Of a stretch of DNA of 64,000 bases, positions 18,483-26,399 are shown piece after piece. The DNA is taken from contig NZ_VMNW02000001.1 of assembly GCF_007713735.2 (NCBI RefSeq), positions 248,001-312,000 on the forward strand. Reading direction: 5' to 3'. A program made the translations under genes and the position numbers. Position 1 is the stretch's first letter, and every line of letters starts with the position of its first letter. Origin of the DNA: Amycolatopsis acidicola. GTDB taxonomy: Bacteria > Actinomycetota > Actinomycetes > Mycobacteriales > Pseudonocardiaceae. A model generated the notes under the pieces. The model ran no database searches, was not told the DNA's origin, and saw nothing but the letters and a program-made list of their open reading frames with translations.

Positions 18483-20420
18483 ATGGCTGGTAAGACCGGC
18501 GCAGCGACGACCAGGGCGCGGGCCAACGGCACTCGCGCCGCCGCGACCAAGGAGCAGACCACGTTCACGGAACACACCCCCCAGGGTCGGTTGACCGCGC
18601 AACGCGGGCTGTACGCGGGCCCGTCGCCGGTCGTGTCGAAGGATCTCTACGCCGAGGTGCTCGAAGGCGTCGTCACCCGTAAGCGGGGCAGCCTGAGCCT
18701 CGAGCCGTCCGCACGGGTCTCGGGGAACACCTACTTCGGCCGGTTCCCCGCCAGCTACTGGCAGCGCTGGACCACGGTGCGCGAGGTGCGCGTCGAGCTG
18801 GTCGCGACCGGTTCCGGCTTCGTCGCCGTGCGGGCGTCGGACTTCGAGGGCGAGTCACGCACGATCGACGCGCTGGACCTCGAAGGCGTCTCGCAGCAGG
18901 CGGTCACGTTCACCGCGAAGCTCGACAAGTTCCTCGACGGCGGCGCGCTCTGGCTCGACGTCGAGACCGAGGCCGGTCAGCAGCTGACCGTCGAGCAGGT
19001 GCGCTGGACCGTGGACCCGCCCGAGAAGGTGCGGCCGACCGCGGTCACCATCTGCACGATGAACCGGGCCGACGACTGCCTGAAGAACCTGCAGGCGCTG
19101 GCCGGTGACATCTCCTCGCTGGACACGCTGGACGCCATCTACGTGGCCGACCAGGGCACCGACCGGGTCGACTCGCGGGACGGGTTCGCGCAGGTCGAGA
19201 AGGATCTCGGCGGGAAGCTGCACTACATCACCCAGCCGAACCTCGGTGGTGCCGGCGGTTTCACCCGCGGCCTGTACGAGGTGGCAGGGCACACCGACAC
19301 CGAGCACGCGAACGTCCTGTTCATGGATGACGACGTGCTGCTGGAGCCGGACCTGGTGATCCGGATGACGGCGTTCTCCAACCGCGCGGCCAACCCGATC
19401 ATCGTCGGTGGCCAGATGCTCAACCTGCTGCACCCGCACCAGCTGCACGTGGGTGCGGAGTTCGCGCGGCTGAACACGCTGGAGCCGGGGATGCCGGTGG
19501 AGCACAGCCTGGCCACCGCGGACCTGCTCGGCGTCGACCCGCAGACGGGGAAGCCGAACCGGCAGGAGCGCCGTGTCGACGCCGGGTACAACGGCTGGTG
19601 GTCGTGCCTGATCCCGTACGAGGTGGTCAAGGAGACCGGCTACCCGATGCCGTTCTTCTTCCAGTGGGACGACGCCGAGTACAGCTACCGGGCGCGGGCG
19701 CACGGCTTCCCGACGGTCACCCTGCCAGGCGCGGGTGTCTGGCATGCGGACTTCCACTGGAAGGACTGGGACGAGTGGCACCGGTACTTCAACCTGCGCA
19801 ACTCGATCATCACGGCGGCCCTGCACAGTGAGTTCAACCTGACCGTGCTGTGCCGCGTGCTGATGGCGCAGCTGGTGCGGTACCTGCTGGGGATGCAGTA
19901 CGGGCTGACGCACACCCTGATAAAGGCGGTCGAAGACTTCCTCGCCGGTCCCGAGATCTTGCGGGACGGCGGCGTCGCCGCGATGAAGGAGATCCGGGAG
20001 ATCCGCGCCCGGTACCCGGAAACCAAGCGTCACGACCCGACCGACGTGCCGGGCATCGCGTCCAACGACATCGGGATCATCAACAGCCCGGGGCGGCCTG
20101 CCCTGCAGAGGCTCGTCCTGGTCAAGCGCATCCTCGACCGCCTGCGCGGCCGCGCCCGCTTCGGCCTCGGCGCGGTCCCGACGGACGAGGCCAGCTGGTG
20201 GCACGTGGCGCTCTTCGAGACCGCCGTGGTCACCGACGCGTCGCAGGAAGGCGTCCGGGTCCGCAAGTACGACCGCGACCGGATGGTCGACCTCGGCAAG
20301 CGCGGGATCCGGGTGATCAACCGCCTTCGCAAGGAAGGCCGCGGCGTGCAGGAGCAGTACAAGCGCGCCCTCCCGGAGCTCACCAGCCGCGAGAACTGGA
20401 AGCGGCTGTACGAGCTGTGA
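18483..20420 (+). CDS. glfT2: Galactofuranosyltransferase GlfT2 (GT2), first copy
   Basis: Processive enzyme that polymerises UDP-galactofuranose into the galactan chain at the inner membrane face. Order: N-terminal tail, beta-barrel domain opening NTYFGRFPASYWQRW, GT-A domain with VTICTMNRADDC, the linker QPNLGGAGGFTRG, the metal-binding FMDDDVLLEP, the catalytic-base region FFQWDDAEYSYRARAHG with LPGAGVWH, and a helical C-terminal domain ending SRENWKRLYEL. Length of 645 residues matches mycobacterial GlfT2 (637). ATG with GGAGG 13 bases upstream. A strong terminator follows at 20429-20462. A second, divergent copy occurs at 29.3 kb. Confidence 0.95.
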   Translation: MAGKTGAATTRARANGTRAAATKEQTTFTEHTPQGRLTAQRGLYAGPSPVVSKDLYAEVLEGVVTRKRGSLSLEPSARVSGNTYFGRFPASYWQRWTTVREVRVELVATGSGFVAVRASDFEGESRTIDALDLEGVSQQAVTFTAKLDKFLDGGALWLDVETEAGQQLTVEQVRWTVDPPEKVRPTAVTICTMNRADDCLKNLQALAGDISSLDTLDAIYVADQGTDRVDSRDGFAQVEKDLGGKLHYITQPNLGGAGGFTRGLYEVAGHTDTEHANVLFMDDDVLLEPDLVIRMTAFSNRAANPIIVGGQMLNLLHPHQLHVGAEFARLNTLEPGMPVEHSLATADLLGVDPQTGKPNRQERRVDAGYNGWWSCLIPYEVVKETGYPMPFFFQWDDAEYSYRARAHGFPTVTLPGAGVWHADFHWKDWDEWHRYFNLRNSIITAALHSEFNLTVLCRVLMAQLVRYLLGMQYGLTHTLIKAVEDFLAGPEILRDGGVAAMKEIREIRARYPETKRHDPTDVPGIASNDIGIINSPGRPALQRLVLVKRILDRLRGRARFGLGAVPTDEASWWHVALFETAVVTDASQEGVRVRKYDRDRMVDLGKRGIRVINRLRKEGRGVQEQYKRALPELTSRENWKRLYEL

Positions 20421-20428
20421 GCGCGTCG

Positions 20429-20462
20429 CGGGGCCGCTCCATGGTGGGGGCGGCCCCGTTTT
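20429..20462 (+). terminator. Rho-independent terminator after glfT2
   Basis: Stem CGGGGCCGC (20429-20437) pairs with GCGGCCCCG (20450-20458), loop of 12 bases, followed by TTTT. The 366-bp direct repeat begins inside its loop, so the second repeat copy at 22425 keeps only the right arm. Confidence 0.8.
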
Positions 20463-20807
20463 GCTGTCCGGGGTCGGAACCGTGGGTATGTGACCTCCGT
20501 CAAAACGATGTTTCTGTGTGAAAGACCGGTTGCGGAAGGTCGCTGCCCAGTAGACTCCGCCCCGGAGACCCAGCAGGACGCGACTACGTGGGGACAGTGA
20601 TGACCGGGTTCGTGCCGGACGCAGGACAGCCACAAGCGACGACGACCGACTCGAGCGCTTTCAGCGTCGGTGCGCTGGCCGGCACCATGATGAGCACCGC
20701 CGCCGTGGCGAACACGCAGAGTCAGGTGCAGAAACTCGTCGACTCCGCGAAATCCGGCGGCTTCGCCATCAATGAAGAAGGCGCGGACGAATACATCCGG
20801 GTCTTCC
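20442..20807 (+). repeat. 366-bp perfect direct repeat, copy 1
   Basis: Identical base for base with 22425-22790 (offset 1983). It contains the right arm of the glfT2 terminator, a promoter-like leader and the first part of the small ESX-type gene. Perfect identity over non-coding and coding bases indicates a recent duplication or gene conversion. Confidence 0.92.
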
Positions 20808-21005
20808 AGGATATTTCTAGCCATTGTCAGCCGCCAGTTGCGAAGCGCACGTGAGAAGCCTTGGATTGGTGGCAGCTACCTGACGGCGTTGGACTCTTTG
20901 AGTCAAATCGTGGATCAGTCAGGCGAGAATCCGAATAAGCCCAGAAATTTTATGTCCAGACGGACGAAGATGCAGTTCAGAATTTTGGTGGAGTGCTGGC
21001 CTGAC
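20600..21005 (+). pseudogene. Truncated and decayed copy of the 157-residue ESX-associated gene at 22583
   Basis: The first 70 codons are identical to the intact copy (MTGFVPDAGQPQ through DEYIRVF), then the sequence diverges at base 20808 and reaches a stop at 20852-20854. Downstream bases still align poorly with the 3' half: a GGTGGCAGCTAC block near 20871, a TALDSLSQIVDQ reading in another frame, and a CAG-GCG...TTTTGG...CTGA end just before the next lipoprotein start. So this is the intact gene with an internal deletion and frame loss. The decayed part is visibly AT-richer than its surroundings. Confidence 0.82.
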
Positions 21006-21006
21006 A

Positions 21007-21594
21007 ATGTCGATCTGTAAGCGTAACGGCGTCGTTCTAATTTCCGCCATCGCGATCATCGTTCTGGGGTCGTCCGGTTGCTCGAACGAGAACTCCGGCG
21101 ATCCTTCTCCCGCCACTCAGTCCTCGACGGCTATCGAAAATTCCTCCGCTGGCAGTAATCAGGATTCCCAGCTCTCCGCGTTGAAAGCGTGCGACCTGCT
21201 GACCCAAGCGGAACTCGCGGTAATGAAGGTTCGAGGTAGCGGCCAGCAGCAGGACACCGCTGCGAGCGGTGCATCGAGCGGTTGTCAGTGGGCTGGAGAT
21301 GCGACGAATGGCGCAGTCAGTCGACTATCCGCGGACGTGCGTCCTGGACAGGGAATCGACTCGGTCAATCCGAACGGTGGGCAAGCCACCACTGGAACGG
21401 TCGACGCTCGGCCAGCCGTTCAGGTAGTAGACAATCCGAGCGGTCGCTGCACGACTGCACTCGCAGTTTCAGCGACATCCCGTGTGGATTTTACCTACAT
21501 GATCATTGGTACGGGCAATACCATCGAAGCCTGTGAAACCCTGAACCAGATTGTCACTATCGCGAGCCGCAAGCTCCCGAAGTACGAGGGGTAG
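21007..21594 (+). CDS. DUF3558-type lipoprotein, copy A
   Basis: Predicted exported lipoprotein of 195 residues. A signal peptide runs to the lipobox SSGC with the lipidated cysteine at residue 25. A Ser/Thr-rich linker follows, then a compact domain with paired cysteines (ACDLL, SSGCQW, GRCTT, EACE) that suggest disulfides; this pattern is that of DUF3558 proteins of Pseudonocardiaceae. It ends SRKLPKYEG, like its two neighbours. The upstream small gene is decayed, and the next ATG, three bases after the stop, opens a chimeric fragment. Function unknown; DUF3558 genes often accompany ESX substrates. Confidence 0.85.
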   Translation: MSICKRNGVVLISAIAIIVLGSSGCSNENSGDPSPATQSSTAIENSSAGSNQDSQLSALKACDLLTQAELAVMKVRGSGQQQDTAASGASSGCQWAGDATNGAVSRLSADVRPGQGIDSVNPNGGQATTGTVDARPAVQVVDNPSGRCTTALAVSATSRVDFTYMIIGTGNTIEACETLNQIVTIASRKLPKYEG

Positions 21595-21596
21595 CC

Positions 21597-21782
21597 ATGA
21601 CTGATCCGCGGCAGCCGACTGGGCAGCGGGCCGTTGGCGGGCGCAGCTCCCCGGTTGGCGATCGATTGGATTTCTCTCCCGCAGTAGTCGAACAAGCGAG
21701 GCAGGCCTTCGAAACGGCCAGGAGAAACCATGCTCAGATAGACGACGAGGTCAAGCAGACTTTCGGCGGGATCCAGGCCTGA
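21597..21782 (+). pseudogene. Chimeric remnant: start of the PPE-like gene joined to the end of the small ESX-type gene
   Basis: The first codons (MTDPRQPTGQRAVGG) match the start of the PPE-like gene at 23654 (MTNPQQPGGQQGDLG). The last half, VVEQARQAFETARRNHAQIDDE to FGGIQA, matches the C-terminus of the small gene at 22583 (VVAQARQAFEEAKKRYAEMDDE to FGTAQV). So an in-frame junction has removed everything between the two, leaving 61 codons. Whether it is translated is unknown; it lies between two lipoprotein genes with only 2-3 bases on each side. Confidence 0.75.
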
Positions 21783-21785
21783 TCG

Positions 21786-22367
21786 ATGACCAAATTCAAG
21801 TATTTCGGGCTCGTGCCGATCGCAATCATTTCTTCTTTGGGCATAACCGCCTGTTCGAACGAAAATTCAGGAAGTCCGAATCCGATCGGACACTCCTCTG
21901 CCGCTCCTGTTCCGACAGCGAGCAACGGTGGGCAAGTCGACTGGTTGGGCTCGGTGGCGGCGTGTGGCCTGCTCACCAGCCAAGAACTTGCTGTCATGCG
22001 AGTGGAAAGTAGTGGGAAGGATCAAGACACGGCGGCTTCCGGCGCAACCAGTGGTTGCCATTGGGATGGCACGGCGGCGAATGGTGCAGCCAGTGCGCTC
22101 AGCGTGGCCGTCCGGGCCGGCCAGGGCATAGATGCGGTGGACGCGAACGGTGGACAGTTGAGCAACGGCGAGGTCAACCATCGACCCGCTGCTCAGGTGG
22201 TTGACAACCCAAGTGCGACTTGCATGATTTCGCTGGCCGTGGGGCCCGCTGCCAGGGTGGACGTCACTTACTTGATCATCGGAGCCACCGATGCCACCGA
22301 GGCCTGCGCAACCGACAGCCAGATTGCCGACATCGTTGAACCCAAGCTCCCGGAGTACGAGGGGTAG
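21786..22367 (+). CDS. DUF3558-type lipoprotein, copy B
   Basis: Predicted lipoprotein of 193 residues with a signal peptide ending in ITAC (cysteine 23), a Pro/Ser linker, and the same cysteine-paired domain as copy A (AACGLL, SGCHW, ATCMI, EACAT). It ends EPKLPEYEG. It is closer to copy A than to copy C: both have C-SNENSG after the lipobox and the shared QDTAASGA-SGC segment. The gene starts 3 bases after the chimeric fragment. Role unknown; probably anchored outside the membrane beside ESX products. Confidence 0.85.
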   Translation: MTKFKYFGLVPIAIISSLGITACSNENSGSPNPIGHSSAAPVPTASNGGQVDWLGSVAACGLLTSQELAVMRVESSGKDQDTAASGATSGCHWDGTAANGAASALSVAVRAGQGIDAVDANGGQLSNGEVNHRPAAQVVDNPSATCMISLAVGPAARVDVTYLIIGATDATEACATDSQIADIVEPKLPEYEG

Positions 22368-22369
22368 TC

Positions 22370-22416
22370 ATGACTGATCAGCACTAGCCGACTGGGCAGC
22401 TGACCGTTGGCAGGGA
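22370..22416 (+). pseudogene. Second remnant of a PPE-like gene start
   Basis: ATG ACT GAT CAG CAC TAG stops after five codons, but the next 30 bases still match the chimeric remnant at 21597 (CCGACTGGGCAGC, CCGTTGGC). The 366-bp repeat begins nine bases later. It marks the end of a module from which a full PPE-like gene was lost. Confidence 0.65.
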
Positions 22417-22424
22417 TGTTCCGC

Positions 22425-22790
22425 TGGTGGGGGCGGCCCCGTTTTGCTGTCCGGGGTCGGAACCGTGGGTATGTGACCTCCGTCAAAACGATGTTTCTGT
22501 GTGAAAGACCGGTTGCGGAAGGTCGCTGCCCAGTAGACTCCGCCCCGGAGACCCAGCAGGACGCGACTACGTGGGGACAGTGATGACCGGGTTCGTGCCG
22601 GACGCAGGACAGCCACAAGCGACGACGACCGACTCGAGCGCTTTCAGCGTCGGTGCGCTGGCCGGCACCATGATGAGCACCGCCGCCGTGGCGAACACGC
22701 AGAGTCAGGTGCAGAAACTCGTCGACTCCGCGAAATCCGGCGGCTTCGCCATCAATGAAGAAGGCGCGGACGAATACATCCGGGTCTTCC
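22425..22790 (+). repeat. 366-bp perfect direct repeat, copy 2
   Basis: Exact copy of 20442-20807. Here it leads into the intact small gene, so this unit supplies both promoter region and 5' coding sequence of the working copy. Confidence 0.92.
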
Positions 22791-23056
22791 GGGATTTCGA
22801 GAACGTGGTCGCCAGTCTGCAGGATGTGCTGTTCAGCGCGGGGCAACGCCCCGAGCTCGGTGGCAGCGACTACGCAGGGAAGGTCGCCGCGCACGCCCAG
22901 TTGATGGCACAGGGGGATCAACAATCATATGAAACCGCGCTCAACTCCTTGTCGACGGTCGTGGCGCAGGCTCGGCAAGCTTTTGAGGAAGCCAAGAAGC
23001 GCTACGCGGAAATGGATGATGAGGCAGCCCGCACTTTCGGCACGGCGCAGGTCTGA
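22583..23056 (+). CDS. Small ESX-associated protein (EspC/WXG-like helical), intact copy
   Basis: Helical protein of 157 residues with no signal peptide or membrane segment. A variable N-terminus (MTGFVPDAGQPQ) precedes two probable helices, VANTQSQVQKLVDSAK and YETALNSLSTVVAQARQAFEEAKKRYAEMDDE, as in ESX-linked substrates or substrate partners of actinobacteria. No WXG triplet is present. Located directly before a DUF3558 lipoprotein and a PPE-like gene, an order consistent with a secretion module. ATG at 22583 is chosen with GGGGA 6 bases upstream; GTG codons at 22580 and 22571 are alternatives. Function inferred from context only. Confidence 0.7.
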   Translation: MTGFVPDAGQPQATTTDSSAFSVGALAGTMMSTAAVANTQSQVQKLVDSAKSGGFAINEEGADEYIRVFRDFENVVASLQDVLFSAGQRPELGGSDYAGKVAAHAQLMAQGDQQSYETALNSLSTVVAQARQAFEEAKKRYAEMDDEAARTFGTAQV

Positions 23057-23060
23057 TTCG

Positions 23061-23651
23061 ATGCTTAACGTCAGTTGTAAGCACGCCTCCATTCTGGTGG
23101 CCGCCAGTGCTCTGGCATTGGGTCTTGCGGGTTGCTCGAGTCCGGAAACCGGAACACCGTCCCCGGTGAGTTCGCAGACGGTCGCACCAGCCGGTTCTTC
23201 CACCAGCGATTCGGGAGGCAATAATCCGGTCGCAACTCTTCAAGCTTGCGATCTCCTGACCGACCAGGAAGCCGCACAGTTCAAAGCGCAGGCGCCCGGT
23301 AAGCCTGAGTCGACCGACGCTAGCGGTGCCGCGAGCACTTGTCAGCGTAACGGTCGTTCTGTTGATGACAACTCGACGAGCTTCACGATTCTCGTGCGGC
23401 CGGACCAGGGGCTCGATGCCGTGAATACGAGCGGCGGCACCGCGAGCAAAGGAAATGTGAATGGCCGGCCGGCGGTGCAGTTCATGAGCAGTGTGGGTGC
23501 CAAGTGTCTTGTCGCGTTGGGCGTCACAGCCAGTGCGCGAGTCGACGTCACCTACGTCATCGGCGCTGGCACCAACGCGACCGAGGCTTGCCAGTCGGCA
23601 AGCCAGATCGCCAACATCGTCGAACCCAAGCTCCCGAAGTACGAGGGGTAG
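23061..23651 (+). CDS. DUF3558-type lipoprotein, copy C
   Basis: Lipoprotein of 196 residues; signal peptide ends LAGC with cysteine 25. The mature part has the family pattern of cysteines (QACDLL, STCQRN, AKCLV, EACQS) and ends EPKLPKYEG. It lies 4 bases after the intact small gene and 2 bases before the PPE-like gene, so the three are almost certainly one transcript with coupled translation. GC content and codon use are closer to the chromosome than in copies A and B. Confidence 0.87.
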   Translation: MLNVSCKHASILVAASALALGLAGCSSPETGTPSPVSSQTVAPAGSSTSDSGGNNPVATLQACDLLTDQEAAQFKAQAPGKPESTDASGAASTCQRNGRSVDDNSTSFTILVRPDQGLDAVNTSGGTASKGNVNGRPAVQFMSSVGAKCLVALGVTASARVDVTYVIGAGTNATEACQSASQIANIVEPKLPKYEG

Positions 23652-23653
23652 TC

Positions 23654-25126
23654 ATGACCAATCCGCAGCAGCCGGGTGGGCAGCAGGGGGACCTGGGCAG
23701 CTACAACGGCCAGGGCAGGTACGTCTCTCCCGAGGAGCAGGCGCGGCAGCAGCTCCAGGCGGCCGGCTACGACCCCAACGACCCGGGCTTCATCCAGATC
23801 TTCAAGAACATGGTCGCCGAGAGCCAGGGGAAGCAGGCGGCCGAGCAGCAACGCTCCCAGCAGGCCCAGCAGCTCGGCCAGAACGTCGAGTACCGGACGG
23901 ACGTCCCACAGTCCGACGCCGCCTACGCGGGTTACCAGCACCAGCAGCTCAAGGACATGGTCAGCACCGTCAACCCCAGCCAGGTGACGGGCGTTTCGAC
24001 GGCCTGGAACCAGCTCGCCAACGCGATGTCCACCTTCGGGCAGCAGCTTTCGCAGGCGGCGACCAAGTCCGGCGCCACATGGAAGGGCGACGCGGCGGAG
24101 TCGGCGTACAACTTCGTTTCCGGGCTGGGCACGTGGAGTGACCAGAGCGGTCAGGCGGCGCAGCTCGCGTCGGATGCTGTTTACAACCAGTCCTCGGCGG
24201 CGGAGACGGCGAAGAACACCATGCCGGACCCGATCCCGTTCAGCTGGTCGGACGAGATGAAGAGCTGGGCCAGCTCGAACCCGCTCAACCTGGTCAGCAA
24301 CATCGACCAGTCGTTCGAGAAACAGCAGCAGAGCCAGGACGCGCACGACCAGGCCGTCCAGGTCATGTCGAGCTACGACAACAACCTGTACACGGCCGCG
24401 TCGCAGGCGCCGGCGTTCAGCACCCCGCCGGCCTTCGCGGGCCCCGGCACCGGTTCGATCGGCGAGGTCGGCGGCAGCATCGACGGCACGGGCTCCTCCG
24501 GCTACACCGGCCCGACTGGCAGCAACGTCGGCGCGTCCGGCCACAGCGGCAACGTCTCGGGCGGCACGGCCGGCAGCAACAGCGCGAACTCCTTCAGCGG
24601 CAGCCTCGCCGGGCTCGCCAGCGCCCCGCGCACCGGCTCGAAGACCGGTTCGTCGGTGGGCAGCACCACCGCGCAGGGCTACCAGCCCGCGAACAACTCC
24701 TCGAACACGTCCTCCCCGTCGAATCTCGGGACGTCCGGCCTTGGCGCGATGGGCGGCATGCCGATGGGCGCCATGGGCGGCGGCTTCGGCGGCGCGGACG
24801 GCGACGAGTACTCCAGCAAAGTCGGCCGCGGCGGCAGCGGCTTCGGCCCTGGCGGGTCGAGCAGCGGCTCGGCCGCCAGCAGCGGCAGCGCGGGCGCCCA
24901 GAGCGGAGCGCGCGCGGGCGGCGCCGGCGCGGCCGAGAGCGCGAGCGGCAGCGGCCGCAGCGGCGGGGCAGCCGGCCGCAGCGGCGCGAGCGGCATGGGC
25001 CACGGCGGCAAGGGCCAGGGCGAAGAGGACGAGGAGCACCAGCGTCCCTCGTGGCTCATCGAGCCCGACCCCGACGACGTCTTCGGCACAGCAGAGCGCA
25101 CCGCCCCGCCGGTGATCGGCGAGTAG
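23654..25126 (+). CDS. PPE-like / WXG-domain ESX substrate with Gly/Ser-rich tail
   Basis: Protein of 490 residues. The N-terminal 200 residues are helical with a WXG turn (ATWKGDAAESAY, W143-x-G145), as in PPE and WXG100-type substrates of type VII secretion. From about residue 255 it becomes a low-complexity Gly/Ser/Ala chain. It ends with an acidic region and the motif PSWLIEPDPDDVFGTAERTAPPVIGE-like tail that recurs in Pseudonocardiaceae members. No signal peptide. An EspG-like chaperone gene follows at 25.6 kb, and the ESX core lies 20 kb downstream. Likely exported by ESX (inference). Confidence 0.8.
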   Translation: MTNPQQPGGQQGDLGSYNGQGRYVSPEEQARQQLQAAGYDPNDPGFIQIFKNMVAESQGKQAAEQQRSQQAQQLGQNVEYRTDVPQSDAAYAGYQHQQLKDMVSTVNPSQVTGVSTAWNQLANAMSTFGQQLSQAATKSGATWKGDAAESAYNFVSGLGTWSDQSGQAAQLASDAVYNQSSAAETAKNTMPDPIPFSWSDEMKSWASSNPLNLVSNIDQSFEKQQQSQDAHDQAVQVMSSYDNNLYTAASQAPAFSTPPAFAGPGTGSIGEVGGSIDGTGSSGYTGPTGSNVGASGHSGNVSGGTAGSNSANSFSGSLAGLASAPRTGSKTGSSVGSTTAQGYQPANNSSNTSSPSNLGTSGLGAMGGMPMGAMGGGFGGADGDEYSSKVGRGGSGFGPGGSSSGSAASSGSAGAQSGARAGGAGAAESASGSGRSGGAAGRSGASGMGHGGKGQGEEDEEHQRPSWLIEPDPDDVFGTAERTAPPVIGE

Positions 25127-25151
25127 GGGCGCCCAGCCGCGGAAAACCCTG

Positions 25152-25394
25152 TCAGTGCAACCCGAACACCTTGCCCTTGCGCGCGAGGTCGTCCACATAG
25201 GCGACCGCGACGTGCGCGAAGTTCACGACGATCCTCGAGTCCTCTTTGGTCTCGAATGACTCGACGGAACCGTGTTCGAGTAGCAGCGGCAGCTTTTTCG
25301 CCACTTCGTCCGCGCCCTCCGCGGGCAGGGCGAACACCAGCGGCTCACCCGGGCTCGCCAGGTGCAGGACCAGGGCGGGTTTCGTTTCGGCCAT
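25152..25394 (-). CDS. Small conserved actinobacterial protein, unknown function
   Basis: Eighty-residue soluble protein beginning MAETKPALVLHLASPGEP and ending DDLARKGKVFGLH. The ATG at 25394 has AGGGAG abutting it, an unusually close ribosome site; longer in-frame starts upstream would run through the divergent promoter region. It is mostly beta-strand with a hydrophobic valine-rich centre (IVVNFAHVAVAYV). I do not recognise a domain. It is divergent from espG and shares a 13-bp inverted promoter element with it. Confidence 0.7.
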   Translation of the reverse strand: MAETKPALVLHLASPGEPLVFALPAEGADEVAKKLPLLLEHGSVESFETKEDSRIVVNFAHVAVAYVDDLARKGKVFGLH

Positions 25395-25489
25395 CTCCCT
25401 ACAACAGCAGCAACCGATCTTGCCCGGCAACCCGGTTCGCTGAGGGGAGAACGCCGACGGCCCCACCGCCGATCCGCTACTGTGCCGTT

Positions 25490-25585
25490 CGTTACCGATC
25501 CGACTACAGCCACAGCGGAAACAGATCACTTCGGGCACATCGGCCGCGGATCCGTATCCGCCTACTTCCGGCCGGATCGGTAACG
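25490..25585. promoter_or_regulatory. Divergent promoter with a spaced 13-bp inverted repeat
   Basis: CGTTACCGATCCG (25490-25502) and its exact complement CGGATCGGTAACG (25573-25585) lie 70 bases apart between the 80-residue gene (-) and espG (+). The right copy contains TAACGT (25581-25586), a fair actinobacterial -10 located about 35 bases before the espG ATG. The left copy gives TAACGA on the other strand. They may be matched promoter elements read by the same sigma factor or a regulator site. Confidence 0.5.
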
Positions 25586-25619
25586 TGCTGCGGGGAAGAA
25601 AACCGAGGGGGATCCGAAA

Positions 25620-26399
25620 ATGCCACACCAGTTCTCGCTCTCGTTCGCGGCGCTGGACATCGTGCTCGAGCAGCTGCGGCTCGGGCGCGCGCCGGTGCCG
25701 TTCGAGGTGCCCTACATCGGCACCACGCATCAGCAGCGGGCCCAGGTGCGCGAGGCCGTTTTCCGTGACCTGGAAGCAAAAGGCCTCGCCCGTGGCGGCC
25801 GCATCGACCCGGACGCGGAGGCGGCGATCAGGATCCTCACGACCGCGCCGGTGGCGGTCACGGCGGTGGCGCAGCTGGAGGACGGCAAACAGCTTTTCGC
25901 CAGGGCCGCCAGCGACGGCCGCTTCGCCGTCGTCGCCCGGCAGGACCAGAACCTGATGATTTTCCAGCAGCTCCGCCCCACCTCGATCGTCGCGGGTGTG
26001 GTCGACCTGCTACCCGCGACGCCGCCCGCCGCGGGACAGTCCGTCACGGTGGCGAAGCCCGCGCCGAAGCCGAGCGGCAGGCACCGCGTGGAGGACGGCG
26101 GATACGACCCGTTCGCCGCCGTTTCGAAGCCTCGTTCCACGGCGCCCGCCCAGCTGCGCATGGTGGAGCGGATCTTCCAGAAACCCAAGCTGCGCATCGG
26201 CCAGTTCTCGGCCATCGTCCCCGGCCGGGACAACAAAGCCCGCCGCCTCACGCCCACAGCCTGGTTCGACACCGACGAAGGCCGCTACTTCGTCACCTCA
26301 CGCGAAGCCGAGGACGGGCAGAGCTGGATCACCTACGCGCCGGCGGACAACGCGCGGATAGCGCACCATCTGCACGAGCAGCTGCGCGCTTTCTTCTAG
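25620..26399 (+). CDS. EspG-like ESX secretion-associated chaperone
   Basis: Soluble protein of 259 residues resembling the EspG family, cytosolic chaperones that bind PPE-type substrates and deliver them to the ESX machine. N-terminal FSLSFAALDIVLEQLRLGRAPVPFEVP and the following helical/beta alternation, a flexible middle near residues 140-170, and a C-terminal beta sheet with RRLTPTAWFDTDEGRYFVTS are in the expected order and size (EspG about 270-300). ATG with GAGGGGGA upstream. It lies 0.5 kb behind the PPE-like gene, consistent with a cognate pair. Its stop overlaps the end of glfT1 on the opposite strand by 4 bases. Confidence 0.75.
   Translation: MPHQFSLSFAALDIVLEQLRLGRAPVPFEVPYIGTTHQQRAQVREAVFRDLEAKGLARGGRIDPDAEAAIRILTTAPVAVTAVAQLEDGKQLFARAASDGRFAVVARQDQNLMIFQQLRPTSIVAGVVDLLPATPPAAGQSVTVAKPAPKPSGRHRVEDGGYDPFAAVSKPRSTAPAQLRMVERIFQKPKLRIGQFSAIVPGRDNKARRLTPTAWFDTDEGRYFVTSREAEDGQSWITYAPADNARIAHHLHEQLRAFF

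Noticed and set aside
20600..20854. Intact 84-residue small gene in repeat copy 1
   Set aside because: It is identical to the N-terminal half of the intact copy, then diverges into degraded sequence with remnants of the true 3' end.
20442..25126. Insertion sequence or transposon causing the duplication
   Set aside because: No transposase, terminal inverted repeats or target duplications; the pattern fits homologous recombination between modules.
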